A program made the translations under genes and the position numbers. From the NCBI GenBank assembly GCA_032433765.1, contig JAVIAB010000008.1, positions 39,208,179 to 39,272,178 on the forward strand: a stretch of 64,000 bases of DNA, written 5' to 3'. The stretch comes from Megaustenia siamemsis (taxonomy: Eukaryota; Mollusca; Gastropoda; Stylommatophora; Ariophantidae). How positions within the stretch are numbered: position 1 is the stretch's first letter; each line of letters begins with the position of its first letter. The notes beneath the pieces were generated by a model. The model made no database searches. It saw only the letters and a program-made list of their open reading frames with translations, and was not told the DNA's origin. This document shows, in pieces, positions 1-11,714 of the stretch.

Positions 1-19
1 TAGACGTATGTTAACTGTA

Positions 20-215
20 CGGCTTTTAACGTCTTGACAGACATTTGGTAGTAAGTAATCATGATTAGGCAATAGTCTAGGTAATCTAATAGTGTCTTAT
101 GTTGGATGTTGTTTTACTGAGCAGCTTCTCTCGTTGCTGAATCTGCCAATATTGTATAAACAAATCCGATGGCAGAATGAAAATTATGCGTCTGTGGTAC
201 CTGACCTCATTTTCT
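20..215. repeat. Dispersed repeat, copy 1 (with 6904-7110)
   Basis: This stretch aligns by eye over about 190 bp with 6904-7110. Shared landmarks are CGTCTTGACAGAC, AATCATGAT, TTTACTGA and TCTCGTNGCTGAAT. Identity is roughly three quarters, so the copies are old. No coding sense was found. The left end may continue beyond the window. Confidence 0.6.
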
Positions 216-274
216 TCCTCCGTTTTGTCTTCTGGTTTTGACATAATCACATCCTCAAATGTGGATGTGCCGTT

Positions 275-520
275 TTATTTTGGTCCACAGTGTATTGCCA
301 GATTTTCCCAGTTTCTTTCACTGGTAGAGAAGTCACTCAATGAAACTACAAACATCCTTTTATCTTGGCCTGTCCTTAGGTCTTTTTCCGTCATTAAGCG
401 CACAACACTGAATTTCATTCCTTCATACATGGGTCTTATCAGGTTAATATACTTTCTGTGGATTCCATAATAATCCAGCAACATTCAAAACATTTCTGTA
501 TCTGTCTAAACGATTAAATG
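275..520 (-). pseudogene. LINE reverse transcriptase fragment
   Basis: The minus strand reads LLDYYGIHRKYINLIRPMYEG, trimmed here to its key part YGIHRKYINLI. This matches the segment after RT motif A in non-LTR reverse transcriptases (LW.ILK.YGIP.KIINLI). About 70 residues are open, then similarity is lost. No catalytic motif is present. It is a short dead remnant of a LINE I cannot assign to families A-E. Confidence 0.55.
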
Positions 521-589
521 CCACACATTGCGAAGATTGAAAAGCAAAATTGGAAAATAGTGGAACGATTAGAAATCTACAAGGAACTA

Positions 590-755
590 TGAAAGTTGGA
601 AGGCCCAAGCACGCCTGGAGAAGAAATGTGAAAAGCAAAGGTTGCAAGATGGACGATGGACAGGGGTTCAGTTGGAGCAGATAGTTCAGAACTGAGTTCA
701 TTGGCAGAGTGTGTTTCCCGCCCTTTGCTTCATGAGGCACTACAAGGCGTAAATC
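590..755 (+). pseudogene. LINE C-terminal remnant (GRPKHAWRRN)
   Basis: The plus strand encodes VGRPKHAWRRNVKSK, the basic GRPK.(T)WRR motif typical of the C-terminus of many LINE ORF2 proteins. A degenerate TEFIGRVC tail follows. Only about 50 codons are recognisable and frames shift. It lies on the opposite strand to the RT fragment at 275-520, so it is probably a separate insertion. Confidence 0.5.
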
Positions 756-1478
756 AACTTGCGTTGTTGATAGTCAACAACGAGCTATTGTAACATGAGT
801 CTCCAGTAGTTTCGATTAAAGACATTAAAACCAGAAAATAAATATTTATTTGTGTGATAAACTTTGAGACAACAGACAAACATAATAAAGAGTATATTGA
901 CCCCAGTACCGCCGTAGTAAACAATCCAGGAAGTGTAAATGCAACAACAGAAAGAGGAAGTAAATAAACTGTATATAAACCGTGTCAGGTCAGAAAATAA
1001 ACGCGATCCTACTGTAAAAAAATAGTCTACTCGCAAAAGCAAGCAATAGAATAATAAAACAATAAATCACAACTGGAGTTTACACAAGAAAACCACAGAC
1101 AAAATCGTCTTTACAATGACTAAAAACACGATTTAAGTCAGATCCCATTCAACTGCTGCTTCCACGGCATAAGATCCGTTTTACATAAATAGTTGTACTA
1201 CACTTATATGACGACCATCAAGCCGGGCACCACGAAAGATAAATAACCATACACTAATTAAATAAACACCATAATTAATAAATGAGTATTCTAAAGGTGA
1301 ACATTTAAAGTATCTAAAACAAAATGTAAGTTATTCAGTTATTTAGATTTCTGAGTTTTTGAGTTATTCGAGTTATTTGAGTCTTGAGTTATTGGGTTAT
1401 TTGCGGGTCATCATCATTGCACTCCGAACATGTCCATAAGTGCTCAGATATTATCCTCAGCAAGTCTGACATTTATTA
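756..1478. other. AT-rich sequence, nothing recognised
   Basis: No family similarity, RNA gene or array was seen. The segment around 1340-1440 (GAGTTATT words, then TTATTTGCGGGT) is partly repeated in inverted orientation at 2950-3030. Confidence 0.4.
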
Positions 1479-1920
1479 GAAAATAAATGTCTAAGGAAAA
1501 TACTTGGTATAGAATGGAACGAATTCAAAACAAACGAGGAAATTAGAGAAATCGCCAATCAACCACTAATATCTTCAGTAATAAAGAAAAGACGATGGTC
1601 ATACGTTGGACATGTGATGAGAAGAGATAATAATCGAATAGCAAAGCAAGCCCTCATATGGGAAACAACAGGTAAAAGAAAAAGAGGAAGACCCAGGGAG
1701 ACACTGAGAAGAACATTGATGAGAGAGGCAAGAGCAGCAGGAATCGGCTCCCTCAATGAGATAGAACTGCTTGCACAGAACAGAGACAGATGGCGAGATT
1801 TGATAAAATATCTTTAAAAGAAAACTGCTAGAACAAAAATTCATATAGGAGAAGGTGTATCTTGGTCTGCGCCCTATGGGCCGGTTACGGCTCGAAAGGT
1901 CAATAGATAGATAGATAGAA
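1479..1920 (+). mobile_element. LINE family A, 5'-truncated 3' end
   Basis: About 440 bp are nearly identical to the 3' end of the longer copy at 8770-10170. I count two differences (GGAGAAGG versus GGTGAAGG, and GGTCTGCG versus GGTCTACG). The fragment encodes the last ~108 residues of ORF2, including MRRDNNRIAKQA, the basic GKRKRGRPRETLRRT motif and the terminal DRWRDLIKYL, followed by a short 3' UTR and a (TAGA)n tail. A weak ~10-bp duplication (AAGTCTGACA / AAGTCTGGCA) may be the target site. It is dead on arrival but young. Confidence 0.85.
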
Positions 1921-2202
1921 GTCTGGCAGTATCCAGCGACTGACGACTTCAGTTACGCATGTATCGTCGTCGTTGTTGATTTTGTCGCTGAAAGTCGATG
2001 CTATGGATGGTCTAGACTCACGTGTAAGAGATTCCCTAAGTAAAAAGGAAGAATGTATTTCAACAAAATACTGTTAAAATATCAGGTCATTAATCAAATG
2101 TATGCGTCCCATTATGGCGCAATAGAAAATGTAGTTGCGGTAGCAGTGTTTATTGACGACTCCAACCAATATTCTTGTCAAAATTTGTTTTTAAAAGTAT
2201 GT

Positions 2203-2767
2203 CTGAATAATGATTGCATTATCTGGATAATGATTGCATTATCTGGATAATGATGACACTATCTGGATAATTATTGCATTATCTGGATAATGATTACACT
2301 ATCTGGATAATGATTACACTATCTGGATAATGATTACACTATCTGGATAATTATTGCACTGTCTGGATAATGATTGCACTGTCTGGATAATGATTACACT
2401 ATCTGGATAATGATTGCACTATCTGGATAATGATTGCATTATCTGGATAATGATTACACTATCTGGATAATGATTGCACTATCTGGATAATGATTGCACT
2501 ATCTGGATAATGATTGCACTATCTGGATAATGATTACACTATCTGGATAATGATTGCACTGTCTGGATAATGATTGCACTATCTGGATAATGATTACACT
2601 ATCTGGATAATGATTGCACTATCTGGATAATGATTTCACTATCTGGATAATGATTACACTATCTGGATAATGATTGCACTATCTGGATAATGATTACACT
2701 ATCTGGATAATGATTACACTATCTGGATAATGATTACACTATCTGGATAATGATTGCACTATCTGGT
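2203..2767. repeat. 20-bp minisatellite, ~28 copies
   Basis: Unit is ATCTGGATAATGATTGCACT. The period is exactly 20 bp. Variants are mainly GATTGC/GATTAC and CACT/CATT. Stop codons occur in every unit, so there is no coding potential. Confidence 0.97.
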
Positions 2768-2799
2768 ACTATAACTAACATTATGAGCCCATGTCTCTC

Positions 2800-2990
2800 T
2801 TCCTTCACTTGAAAGCGATGGGGGTATAATGGGTAGACCCAGAAACAGGAGACTTAGAATGCGCATAAGTGAGACTCATCAACCAACACAGAACTTGGTT
2901 CGACAGTCCCTGGACACTGTGGGACGTGCTTGGGGGATCGGGGGGGGGGGGAGTAGGAGCATTTATTAACATGTTCGAAGCGCACTGAGG
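2800..2990 (+). pseudogene. Possible LINE C-terminal remnant
   Basis: The plus strand reads GGIMGRPRNRRLRMRI, resembling the GRPR.R(W) motif of LINE C-termini, then degenerates. A run of 12 G follows at about 2940. The assignment rests on one short motif. Confidence 0.3.
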
Positions 2991-3388
2991 ATAACCCGCA
3001 AATAACTCAACACCTCAAAAACTCAATTAACTTAATACCACTATAGTTGTATTAATTTGATAAAATTCACGTTAATTAGAGAACACTTTCGGTTGTCGCA
3101 TTGCAGCTTGGGATAGAAAAATAAAAAAGGCTATTTTTCATTAATTCACCAACTATTTCTGTTATAGCAATTACATTACCGTAATTCCTGAATTATAATT
3201 CATTTCGAATGGTTCGGACACGTATCGTTTCACAAAAATTATTCCTGTTACGTTATCTCATTTAGTACGATTCAGCCTGTTGCTGCTACCTGATGGCCAC
3301 AGAGAACTGCTGCAAGATATCGCCGGCCATTGACTGGATCACGCAGACCCAACATGGAGAAATCAAAATGACTGAGTAAATTGTATGC
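2991..3388. other. Unassigned sequence
   Basis: The first ~40 bases (AACCCGCAAATAACTCAAC) are an inverted, diverged copy of 1385-1410. The remainder is AT-rich and unrecognised. Confidence 0.35.
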
Positions 3389-3592
3389 TTATTACCGACC
3401 AGCAGGATTTGAGTACAATTACCACCGACCAGGAGTGCTTGAGTACAATTACCACCGACCAGGAGTGCTTGAGTACAATTACCACCGACCAGGAATGCTT
3501 GAGTACAATTACCACCGACCAGGAGTGCTTGAGTACAATTACCACCGACCAGGAATGTATATGTTCAACTGCAGCTGACCAGGAGGGTATGA
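3389..3592. repeat. 30-bp minisatellite, ~6 copies
   Basis: Units begin GAGTACAATTACCACCGACC and end AGGAGTGCTT. The period is 30 bp. All frames read through because 30 is divisible by 3. The edge units are diverged. Confidence 0.95.
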
Positions 3593-3601
3593 GTAAAAAA
3601 A

Positions 3602-3845
3602 CAGAGCTTCGTCACGACACGTAGCATAGATTATAGCGTTGTGTCCATTTTTTCTTAGAATTTCGACGCACTATTTGGAGTAATGTGGTAAATATGATGC
3701 ATACACCGCTTTTCTTTTTCCATAAAAGAAAACCGTTACACATTTACGACTGGGTGAACCTGGGAGCATTTAGTTAGGATTGAACCTGACTTATTGTCCT
3801 TAGTCCAGTTCACTAACCTCTGATCTATCACAGTTTTACCTGTTA
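3602..3845 (-). mobile_element. tRNA-headed SINE, old diverged copy
   Basis: It matches the full SINE seen at 61577 in inverted order: tail-side CGTCACGACACGTAG, a middle with GTAATGTGGT, an A-rich tract, a degenerate B box (reverse complement AGGATTGAACCT), TCCAGTTCACTAACC, and an A-box remnant at the right end. It is much more diverged than the other copies. Confidence 0.7.
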
Positions 3846-3992
3846 TAACGTAAATGTGTATAATAGAAGACATGTTTAAAGAAGCCGGTGACATTGTTCC
3901 TAAGAACAAAGAAGTCAACAAAGTCGTACAACAGTACCACTCCCTTATTGAAATCTAAGCTAAAAAGGCACATTTCTTCTTCACCATTAATT

Positions 3993-4565
3993 ATCATCAT
4001 GTGTCATACCGGTTGGTGCAGGCGTTCCATGTCTTTCCATAATTCTCTATACACAAAACTTCGTATCAATGCTATTGTTGACTGTTTTCCATGCCATGAC
4101 ACCAAACTAAACAGTATCTTCTCGCTTTATCGTCCACGATCTCTCTTTCCCTGTATTTTACTAGTTGTAGCCAAGTATTCCAGCTTCCCTGTTCTCAAAA
4201 TGTGCTCGAAAAATGTTGATTGTGTCTTTCTGATGTTTTTAGGAGCTCCATTTTCGTGCTGGCCTCTTTGTCAATTTCCTCGTTGGTCTTTTTAGCTGTC
4301 AAGGGAACTTTCAACATTCTTCTGAGAAATCTCATCTCTGTGTGATCTCTAATCGTCTTTTCATTTGTTTGTCTACTATCCAATATTCGCTTTCATAAAT
4401 CAGAATTGGCTCTATATAGCACCGATGAACTCTTTATCACGTCTATTAACGTAGACTTGTTACAGAAGACGTTTTTCATTTTCTTAAATGCTATTTTGGC
4501 CAGCGCAATTCTGCTATTTATTTCTATGTTGCATCTTCCATCTGGTGTTGTTATTAACCGTTATA
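3993..4565 (-). mobile_element. LINE family B, 5'-truncated copy
   Basis: On the minus strand it encodes the C-terminal region of a LINE ORF2: MRFLRRMLKVPLTAKKTNEEID is visible (key part FLRRMLKVPLTAKKTNEE), and ends in the family B 3' end with an ATGATGATAATT tail at the left. Frames are broken repeatedly. Related copies are at 7573, 27538, 40082, 47866, 48534 and 63262. Confidence 0.7.
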
Positions 4566-5259
4566 ATACTGTCAACAACATTCATCCGTCCAGTTGCTAT
4601 GACAAAAGAAGAACTAGAGCTTACAATTTCACTAACATAAAGTTTATTTTTGGTGTTTTCCTGATAAATGACAGATTATAATTACGATAATGTCATTTAC
4701 CAAAGAACCATAATAATCACAAGAACACATGACATCATAATTAATACGACAATTAGCTCACTCGCATACGTTACAAATTAATTAAATAATTTCTATTTTA
4801 ACATGAAATATCAGCGGAGCCTCATTACGAGAATCAATAGTTCTTTGTTTACAATTAATTTGATTACATGCTAGGAAACCTTCGAATGGACAATATCACA
4901 GGGGCACTTACCAATGAAATCACAGTGACGAAAAATTCAGTTCTAAAATGAGATAAATTAGTGAAGGAAAACTAGGACTAAATGAACAGAAAAATATATA
5001 TATACATGATATTTCATGTTAGATGTTGATTAAAAGAAATATAAAAAAAAGTGTAAAGTGGGATTTGAAGATGAATATATAAAGATTACGGTAAATGAGA
5101 TTCTGAGTAATAAAAAAAAAAACACGAAGAGTTTCAGAAAATGAGTATTTGTAAGCTTGGAAATAAAAAGAATGACCAGGGAGATTAAAGAGGAAACGAA
5201 AGAAAATTGAAAAAGAGGAGAAAAGTAATTAATTTTTGGTGTAACGGCTAAGCAAATAG
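4566..5259. other. AT-rich unique sequence
   Basis: No ORF of substance, array or known repeat was recognised. It becomes purine-rich from about 5100 towards the following array. Confidence 0.4.
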
Positions 5260-6262
5260 GATTTGTTGGAGTTGGGAACGGAGAGGTGGAATTTGTTGGA
5301 GGAGAGAAATAGAGACTGAAAGGTGGGATTTGTTGGAGGAGAGAAATAGAGACAAAGATGTGGGATTTGTTGGAGAAAAGAAATAGAGACGGAAAGGTGG
5401 GATTTGTTGGAGGAGTGAAATAGAGACAAAGAGGTGGGATTTGTTAGAGAAAAGAAATAGAGACGGAAAGGTGGGATTTGTTGGAGGAGTGAAATAGAGA
5501 CAAAGAGGTGGGATTTGTTGGAGAAAAGAAATAGAGACGGAAAGGTGGGATTTGTTGGAGGAGAGAAATAGAGACGGAAAAGTGGGATTTGTTGGAGGAG
5601 TGAAATAGAGATGGAAAGGTGGAATTTGTTGGAGGAGAGAAATAGAGACTGAAAGGTGGGTATTAGTTGGAGCAGTGAAATAGAGACAAAGAGGTGGGAT
5701 TCGTTGGAGAAAAGAAATAGAGACGGAAAGGTGGGATTTGTTGGAGGAGTGAAATAGAGACGGAAAAGTGGGATTTGTTGGAGGAGAGACATAGAGACGG
5801 AAAGGTGGGATTTGTTGGAGGAGTGAAATAGAGACGGAAAGGTGGGACTTGTTGGAGGAGTGAAATAGAGACTGAAAGGTGGGATTTGTTGGAGGAGTGA
5901 AATAGAGACGGAAAGGTGGGATTTGTTGGAGGAGAGAAATAGAGACGGAAAGGTGGGATTTGTTGGAGGAGAAACATAGAGACGGAAAGGTGGGAATTGT
6001 TTGAGCAGAGAAATAGAGATGGGGAGGTGGGATTTGTTTGATCAGAGAAATAAGGTGAGGAATAGGTAGGATTTGTTGAGCAGTGAAATAAAGAGATGGA
6101 TGGATGGGATTTGTTGAGCAGTGAAATAAAAAGATGGATGGATGGGATTTGTTGAGCATTGAAATAAAAAGATGGATGGATGGGATTTGTTGAGCAGTGA
6201 AATAAAGAGATGGATGGATGGGATTTGTTGAGCATTGAAATAAAGGCGATTAGTTGTGATTT
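5260..6262. repeat. 37/38-bp minisatellite, ~27 copies
   Basis: Main unit is 37 bp, with core GGTGGGATTTGTTGGAGGAG followed by a GAAATAGAGACGGAAA-like half. From about 6050 a 38-bp variant takes over (GGGATTTGTTGAGCAGTGAA). The minus strand has no stops in any of the three phases, giving overlapping ORFs of 303, 190 and 187 codons in different frames. That is a sign of repeat translation, not of a gene. Confidence 0.95.
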
Positions 6263-6532
6263 GCTGGAGCAAAGGAAAGGATAGAGATAGGTAGGGTATT
6301 TTTGTACAATAGAGCTAATGAGCTACAGACAAGTATAACTTGGAAGAAATGGAATGCGATCAAAGGTAAATGATAAATGAGCTTCTTCGTCAGAGTAGAC
6401 TGAAATATGAAGCAGCACAAAAAATGTTGTTCAATCTACACAAACACAACACTGGGTGGTCACCATTAAAGATTTTAGTGCATCAGAGAAGTGGAGTGGG
6501 AATGGGGTGGAAGCGCGAAGATGCCAAAGCAA

Positions 6533-6592
6533 GAGAGAGTGAGAGAGAGAGTGAGAGAGAGAGTGAGTGAGAGAGAGAGAGAGAGAGAGAAT
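6533..6592. repeat. (GA)n microsatellite with GT interruptions
   Basis: Runs of GAGAGA interrupted by GTGA. Confidence 0.95.
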
Positions 6593-6706
6593 AAAAATGG
6601 TGTCATTGCTACCAATAAGCAGGATCACATGATCAATGTTACTGGTTCTCCTGGTCGGTCTACTTCCTGCAGTTAATTAGCTTTGGGATGTTTCCGACTG
6701 TTATTA

Positions 6707-6710
<4 letters not shown>

Positions 6711-6759
<49 letters not shown>

Positions 6760-6760
6760 G
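6711..6760. repeat. (TC)n(AC)n compound microsatellite
   Basis: About 30 bases of TC followed directly by about 20 bases of AC. Confidence 0.97.
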
Positions 6761-6819
6761 AGGAAAAAAAACATTTATAAAACTTTTTTTTAACATGTTT
6801 TTTTAATGAAGACAAGTGT

Positions 6820-6903
6820 TAAATAGTCTATAAAATAAAATCGTCCATCTAGGGAATTAAACCCCAAACCCTTGTTTATAAAGTAATCCAGTTCACTAAC
6901 CAA
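6820..6903 (-). mobile_element. SINE head fragment (degenerate)
   Basis: In reverse complement it reads like the SINE head: GTTAGTGAACTGGATTAC, then GGTTTAATTCCC in the B-box position. The body is not recognisable. It directly abuts the dispersed repeat at 6904. Confidence 0.5.
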
Positions 6904-7110
6904 TGCTGTGTGGCCTTTTGTCGTCTTGACAGACGGTTGGTAGCAAGCAATCATGATAAGTCAGTAGTTTAGTAAAGCATTAGTGTCGCATACTGTGTGC
7001 TGCTTTACTGAACATCTTTTCTCGTGGCTGAATTTGCCAATCCTGGACAGATAGATCCATCCACAGAACGAGCAAGGTGTATTTGCGGTACCCGGCCTTG
7101 TTGGAGCAAT
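6904..7110. repeat. Dispersed repeat, copy 2
   Basis: Homologous to 20-215 over nearly its whole length (CGTCTTGACAGACGGTTGG, AATCATGATAAG, CTTTACTGAACATC). Function unknown. Confidence 0.6.
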
Positions 7111-7129
7111 GCTGATCCACTAATTTAAA

Positions 7130-7565
7130 TAATTCATCACCATTACCATCATTATCACGATTATCATCATTGTCATCAACACCATCATCATCATGGGCAT
7201 CACCATCGTTATCCCCATCATCATCATCATGGTCACTACCACCGACATTATCGTCATCATCATCACCATTACCATCACCATTACCATCACCATTACCATC
7301 GCCATTACCATCACCATTAAAACCATAACCATCATCATCATGGTTATCACTACCGCCATAATCAGCATCATCATCACTATCATCATTAGCATCATCGTAA
7401 TCACCTTCATCACCATTATCACGACCATCAAATTACCATCCACATCACCACCATCATCATCTTCATCACTATCATCGCCACCATCATTATCATCACCATC
7501 ATCATCATCATCACGATCATCATTGCCATCAATATCACATTATATCCTCCAAGCATCAACGGATG
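7130..7565. repeat. Imperfect (ATC/ACC)n trinucleotide array
   Basis: About 435 bp of CATCAT/CACCAT triplets. It abuts the 3' end of a minus-strand family B LINE (7573-8225), and family B tails are (GAT)n, so the array may have grown from the LINE tail. The long ORFs here are triplet-repeat artefacts. Confidence 0.93.
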
Positions 7566-7572
7566 GCTAACA

Positions 7573-7721
7573 TCAGCATCATCATGTGCCGTACTAACTA
7601 GTGCAGGCGATCATGCCCTTTCACAATTATCTATCCCTAGATCATCGCATCCATGTTGTTGGTGACTGTTTCCCGTGTCACGAAACCAAGCTATCAAGTA
7701 TATTCTCTCTTTGTCGTCCGC

Positions 7722-7758
<37 letters not shown>

Positions 7759-8225
7759 GTATTGTGCCAGTTGTAACCAACTACTCCAACCTTCCTCTTC
7801 TCGTGATGTGCCCGAAAATTGTTGATTGTTTCTTTCTAATATTTATGAGCTTCTTCTTTGTGTTGGCCTCCTTGAGAATTTCCTCGTTGGTAGTTTTATA
7901 GCTATCCATGGAACAATCTTCAGAGAAATTTCATCTATGTGGTGCTTATTGTCTTTTCATATGTCTGTCTACTGTCTATAATTCGCATCGGTATAGACTT
8001 GTTGAACAAGATGGTTTTCATTTTCCGAAATGCTACTTTGGTCTGTACTAATTTGCTTTTTCATTTCTGTGGTGCATCTTTCGTCTGATGTTATTATTGT
8101 GCCCAAGTATTTGACGCTCTGTACTTGTTTAAGATTTATCCTGTTAATTTTTATGCTGCATGTGATGACGATTTTGTTTCATCGATATGATTATTACGTC
8201 TGTTTTCTTTCTGTTTAAACCTTTC
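7573..8225 (-). mobile_element. LINE family B, 5'-truncated copy
   Basis: The whole stretch aligns with 3993-4565 and, inverted, with 27538-28228. It covers the region from a KTEV(M/I)-like motif after the RT domain to the 3' end near CATGTGCC. A (CT)n tract of about 35 bases has expanded inside it at 7720-7755. Multiple frame breaks make it a pseudogene. Confidence 0.75.
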
Positions 8226-8758
8226 TTGTTGCTTTCTTTATTATACCGACCATTTCTTGCAGTTAATTCCTCGTCACTGCTATTAAAACTGGTTCATACC
8301 GCAGATTGGTTATATTGTTCATCTCCAACATCCCTTGCATCGGCATATACAAACACATAAAAGTACTGGGATTTTTGTAATGTAAGCAACTCAACATTCC
8401 TGCTAGCAATTAGCTTAATGCACATCAGTTTCAGTATAATTGAAATATGACATAACAATGTGGAAACATATGGCGGTCTAGTGTTTATCTTTATCTTGTA
8501 GCGAAACATTATCATGTCGCGGAATCATTTTCCATATACAGAATTACAATTAGATTTTCTGTTTCTTTGTGCGTTGCAATTTCTAATTCAGATAATCATC
8601 TACATATTTAGTGGAGAACGAATGACTAATTATACAGGAGGTTTAATTGTTGATAAAATGAGGTGACGCGGTTTAAATCACTGTAAGGTCAAATTCATTT
8701 TTTAACATCTTGGAAAGGGGGGGGGGTGGGGGAAGGGAAGATTTTTTTAAAGTTACCC
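8226..8758. other. Unique sequence, nothing recognised
   Basis: AT-rich flank before the family A LINE. It contains a short G-rich run at about 8716-8733. No gene-like ORF. Confidence 0.4.
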
Positions 8759-8769
8759 GAATTACTACT

Positions 8770-10170
8770 TGGTAAAAAAAGGGCAATCTTAGAGATTGTA
8801 ACAATTGGAGAGGCATGACACTTTTGTCAGTTGCCTCAAAATTATTCTGTAAAATCATCCTAAATAGAATAAAGGATTCAATAGATACAGTAATGCGTGA
8901 AGAACAGGCTGGGTTTAGAAAAGGGAGAAGCTGTCTTGACCACATTTTCACTCTACGACTTATATTGGAGGAACACATTGAAAAGCAAAAACCTTTTGTA
9001 CTTAACTTCATCGACTTCAAAAAAGCATTTGATAGTATTCATAGAGATTCTTTGTGGAAAATTCTGAAGCAATATGGCTTACCATCAAAAATCATAAATA
9101 TTATCAAAGACATGTATGATGGTTACACATGTGCAGTTCGAACAGAGGAAGGACTGAGCGAATGTTTCCCAATAGAAACTGGGGTTAAACAAGGATGTAT
9201 TTTATCGCCCTTGTTATTTGGAATTGTTATGGACTTCATAATGAAGAAATGCTGCACTGGTAATAAAGGCATCGAATGGATACAAGGAGACCATTTGGAG
9301 GACCTGGACTTTGCTGATGACATAGTTCTCATCAGCAATCAGATAAAAACGATGCAGGAAAACACAAATGAACTATCATCAATAGCCAGCAAAATTGGGC
9401 TTGAGGTCAATCATGAAAAGACTAAAGTCATGAAAAGTTTAATTCCAACAAGTGACAAAATATACATGGAAAACAAACCAGTAGAAGAGATCGATCACTT
9501 CATCTATCTTGGAAGTCACATTGATCGAGAGGGGATACGAGCAAAGAAATTAGAATCAGACTGGCTAAAGCAGCAATGTCTTTCAGAAGCCTTGAAAAGT
9601 TGTGGAAATCAAAACTCATTAGCACAAACACAAAACTTAGGCTATTCAAATCAAATGTACTATCAACCCTTACGTATGCGTGTGAAAGCTGGAAAACAAC
9701 AAGAGATATAGAAACAAAGTTGAACGCATTCGAAAATAAATGTCTAAGGAAAATACTTGGTATAGAATGGAACGAATTCAAAACAAACGAGGAAATTAGA
9801 GAAATCGCCAATCAACCACTAATATCTTCAGTAATAAAGAAAAGACGATGGTCATACGTTGGACATGTGATGAGAAGAGATAATAATCGAATAGCAAAGC
9901 AAGCCCTCATATGGGAAACAACAGGTAAAAGAAAAAGAGGAAGACCCAGGGAGACACTGAGAAGAACATTGATGAGAGAGGCAAGAGCAGCAGGAATCGG
10001 CTCCCTCAATGAGATAGAACTGCTTGCACAGAACAGAGACAGATGGCGAGATTTGATAAAATATCTTTAAAAGAAAACTGCTAGAACAAAAATTCATATA
10101 GGTGAAGGTGTATCTTGGTCTACGCCCTATGGGCCGGTTACGGCTCGAAAGGTCAATAGATAGATAGATA
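8770..10170 (+). mobile_element. LINE family A, longest copy, with TSD
   Basis: A 5'-truncated non-LTR retrotransposon of about 1.4 kb flanked by a perfect 11-bp TSD, GAATTACTACT, at 8759-8769 and 10171-10181. The element starts inside the RT gene just before the KKGNLRDCNNWRG motif and ends with a short 3' UTR (CCTATGGGCCGGTTACGGCT) and a (TAGA)n tail. The TSD and 5' truncation are hallmarks of target-primed reverse transcription. Its 3' 440 bp are nearly identical to 1479-1920, implying recent activity of the family. The motif style suggests an RTE-like or related clade, but I cannot fix the clade without a tree. Confidence 0.92.
8777..10070 (+). pseudogene. Reverse transcriptase C-terminal two thirds (LINE A ORF2)
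   Basis: This is the RT that would copy the element's RNA at a nicked target. Visible in order: NNWRGMTLLS; EEQAGFRKGRSCLDHIF; motif A FIDFKKAFDSIH; YGLPSKIINIIKDMY; motif B GVKQGCILSPLLF; motif C LDFADDIVLIS; motif D IGLEVNHEKTKVM; YLGSHID; then the basic tail GKRKRGRPRETLRR. All catalytic Asp residues (motif A and FADD) are intact. The endonuclease half is lost by 5' truncation. One frameshift near 9534-9543 separates the RT domain (ending in frame at about 9540) from the C-terminal frame, which resumes as KEIRIRLAKAAMSFRSL and runs to the stop at 10070. Apart from that shift I see no stop, consistent with a young copy. Confidence 0.9.
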
Positions 10171-10349
10171 GAATTACTACTGACCCATTCTCATCCATGG
10201 AAGACTCGAGAAATTGTACACATTTCCGTAATGATATATTTTCATAGTTTACTTTTAATTTCTATTTATTTAACAATGATTAACAAATGGCGAATTTGTT
10301 CACAATGTGCGACTAGACAGTTCTTTTGTTGTGGTTCTCTTAGTGCAAC

Positions 10350-10503
10350 AGCCCAATCATGTTACAGCCCAATCATGTTACAGCCCAATCATGTTACAGC
10401 CCAATCATGTTACAGCCCAATCATGTTACAGCCCAATCATGTTACAGCCCAATCATGTTACAGCCCAATCATGTTACAGCCCAATCATGTTACAGCCCAA
10501 TCA
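10350..10503. repeat. 16-bp minisatellite, ~9.6 copies
   Basis: Unit CAGCCCAATCATGTTA, almost invariant. The perfect homogeneity suggests recent expansion. Confidence 0.97.
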
Positions 10504-10654
10504 CAGTCTGCTTCATACATCCTTATTTATTAATAGACAAACAATGGTCGGTATTTAATTTGCAAGGCAAAAAACATGTTTTCTCTCTCTATATCTATCT
10601 CGCCTGTCCACCCAAGCCCGCCGGCCCGCCCGAAACCCATCCCACCCGCCGGCC

Positions 10655-11016
<362 letters not shown>

Positions 11017-11059
11017 TCTTCACTTCTTCCTGTGGGTGTTAAAGGCCATGTTTTAGTTC

Positions 11060-11280
11060 TGCCCGTCTGGCAGTCACAGTTTATTCATAGTATACCGAAT
11101 CTTGGATGTTGTCAGTGTTTCTTATTCTGGCTCTAACAAGGGCCCTTTTTTCATCTTCTCTTTTAACACATATTTTGTATGGTATACAATTTCGTGACAT
11201 CTTCACTACATGAGCTAAATACTTCAGTTTTTGTCCCTGTATGCATTTTAGAATTGATTCAATAACCAAATAAATTAACT
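11060..11280 (-). pseudogene. LINE C-terminal remnant
   Basis: Minus strand reads IESILKCIQGQKLKYLAHVVKMS, then a basic segment [12 protein letters not shown]. This is the QLKW.GHV.RM to GRARIRWTDNIRDS region of a LINE ORF2 with the Trp residues mutated. The related fragment at 26020 shares the IESIL.CIQ start. Dead. Confidence 0.6.
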
Positions 11281-11714
11281 ATACAAAAGATTACATAAAT
11301 TTACGTTATAGAAACATGTTTAGGAAAGATGTATATTGGTTCACGTTTTATGTAGCTACTACACTCTAACGAAGTCATAGCCAACGATTTCTATCAGATG
11401 GTAATCAAAATGTAACAATGAGAACAAGTAATCACACGCACGAGAACACGGGTACTCTAACGGCGCTCAGAGGAAAATGTCACAGACAATAGAAAATGAA
11501 AGGAATATATGGAGCTATTTCATTGGAGTATAGTAGTCACGTGAGAGAATACGTTTTCAAATATTTTAATTTTGTCTTTATTTTTGGTGATATTCTTAAG
11601 TGGAAGACGCTAAGCAGTCATTTGAAGCACACGCACGCCTGATGTAGTCTGCTATAGCAAGACCCGAACTATAATAGAATTTGGGTCCACATTTAGTGGT
11701 CTAATAGTGAACAA
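11281..11714. other. Unique AT-rich sequence
   Basis: Nothing recognised up to the start of the 30-bp array. Confidence 0.4.

Noticed and set aside
7193..7570. I/T-rich ORF as a membrane protein
   Set aside because: Trinucleotide repeat translated in one phase.
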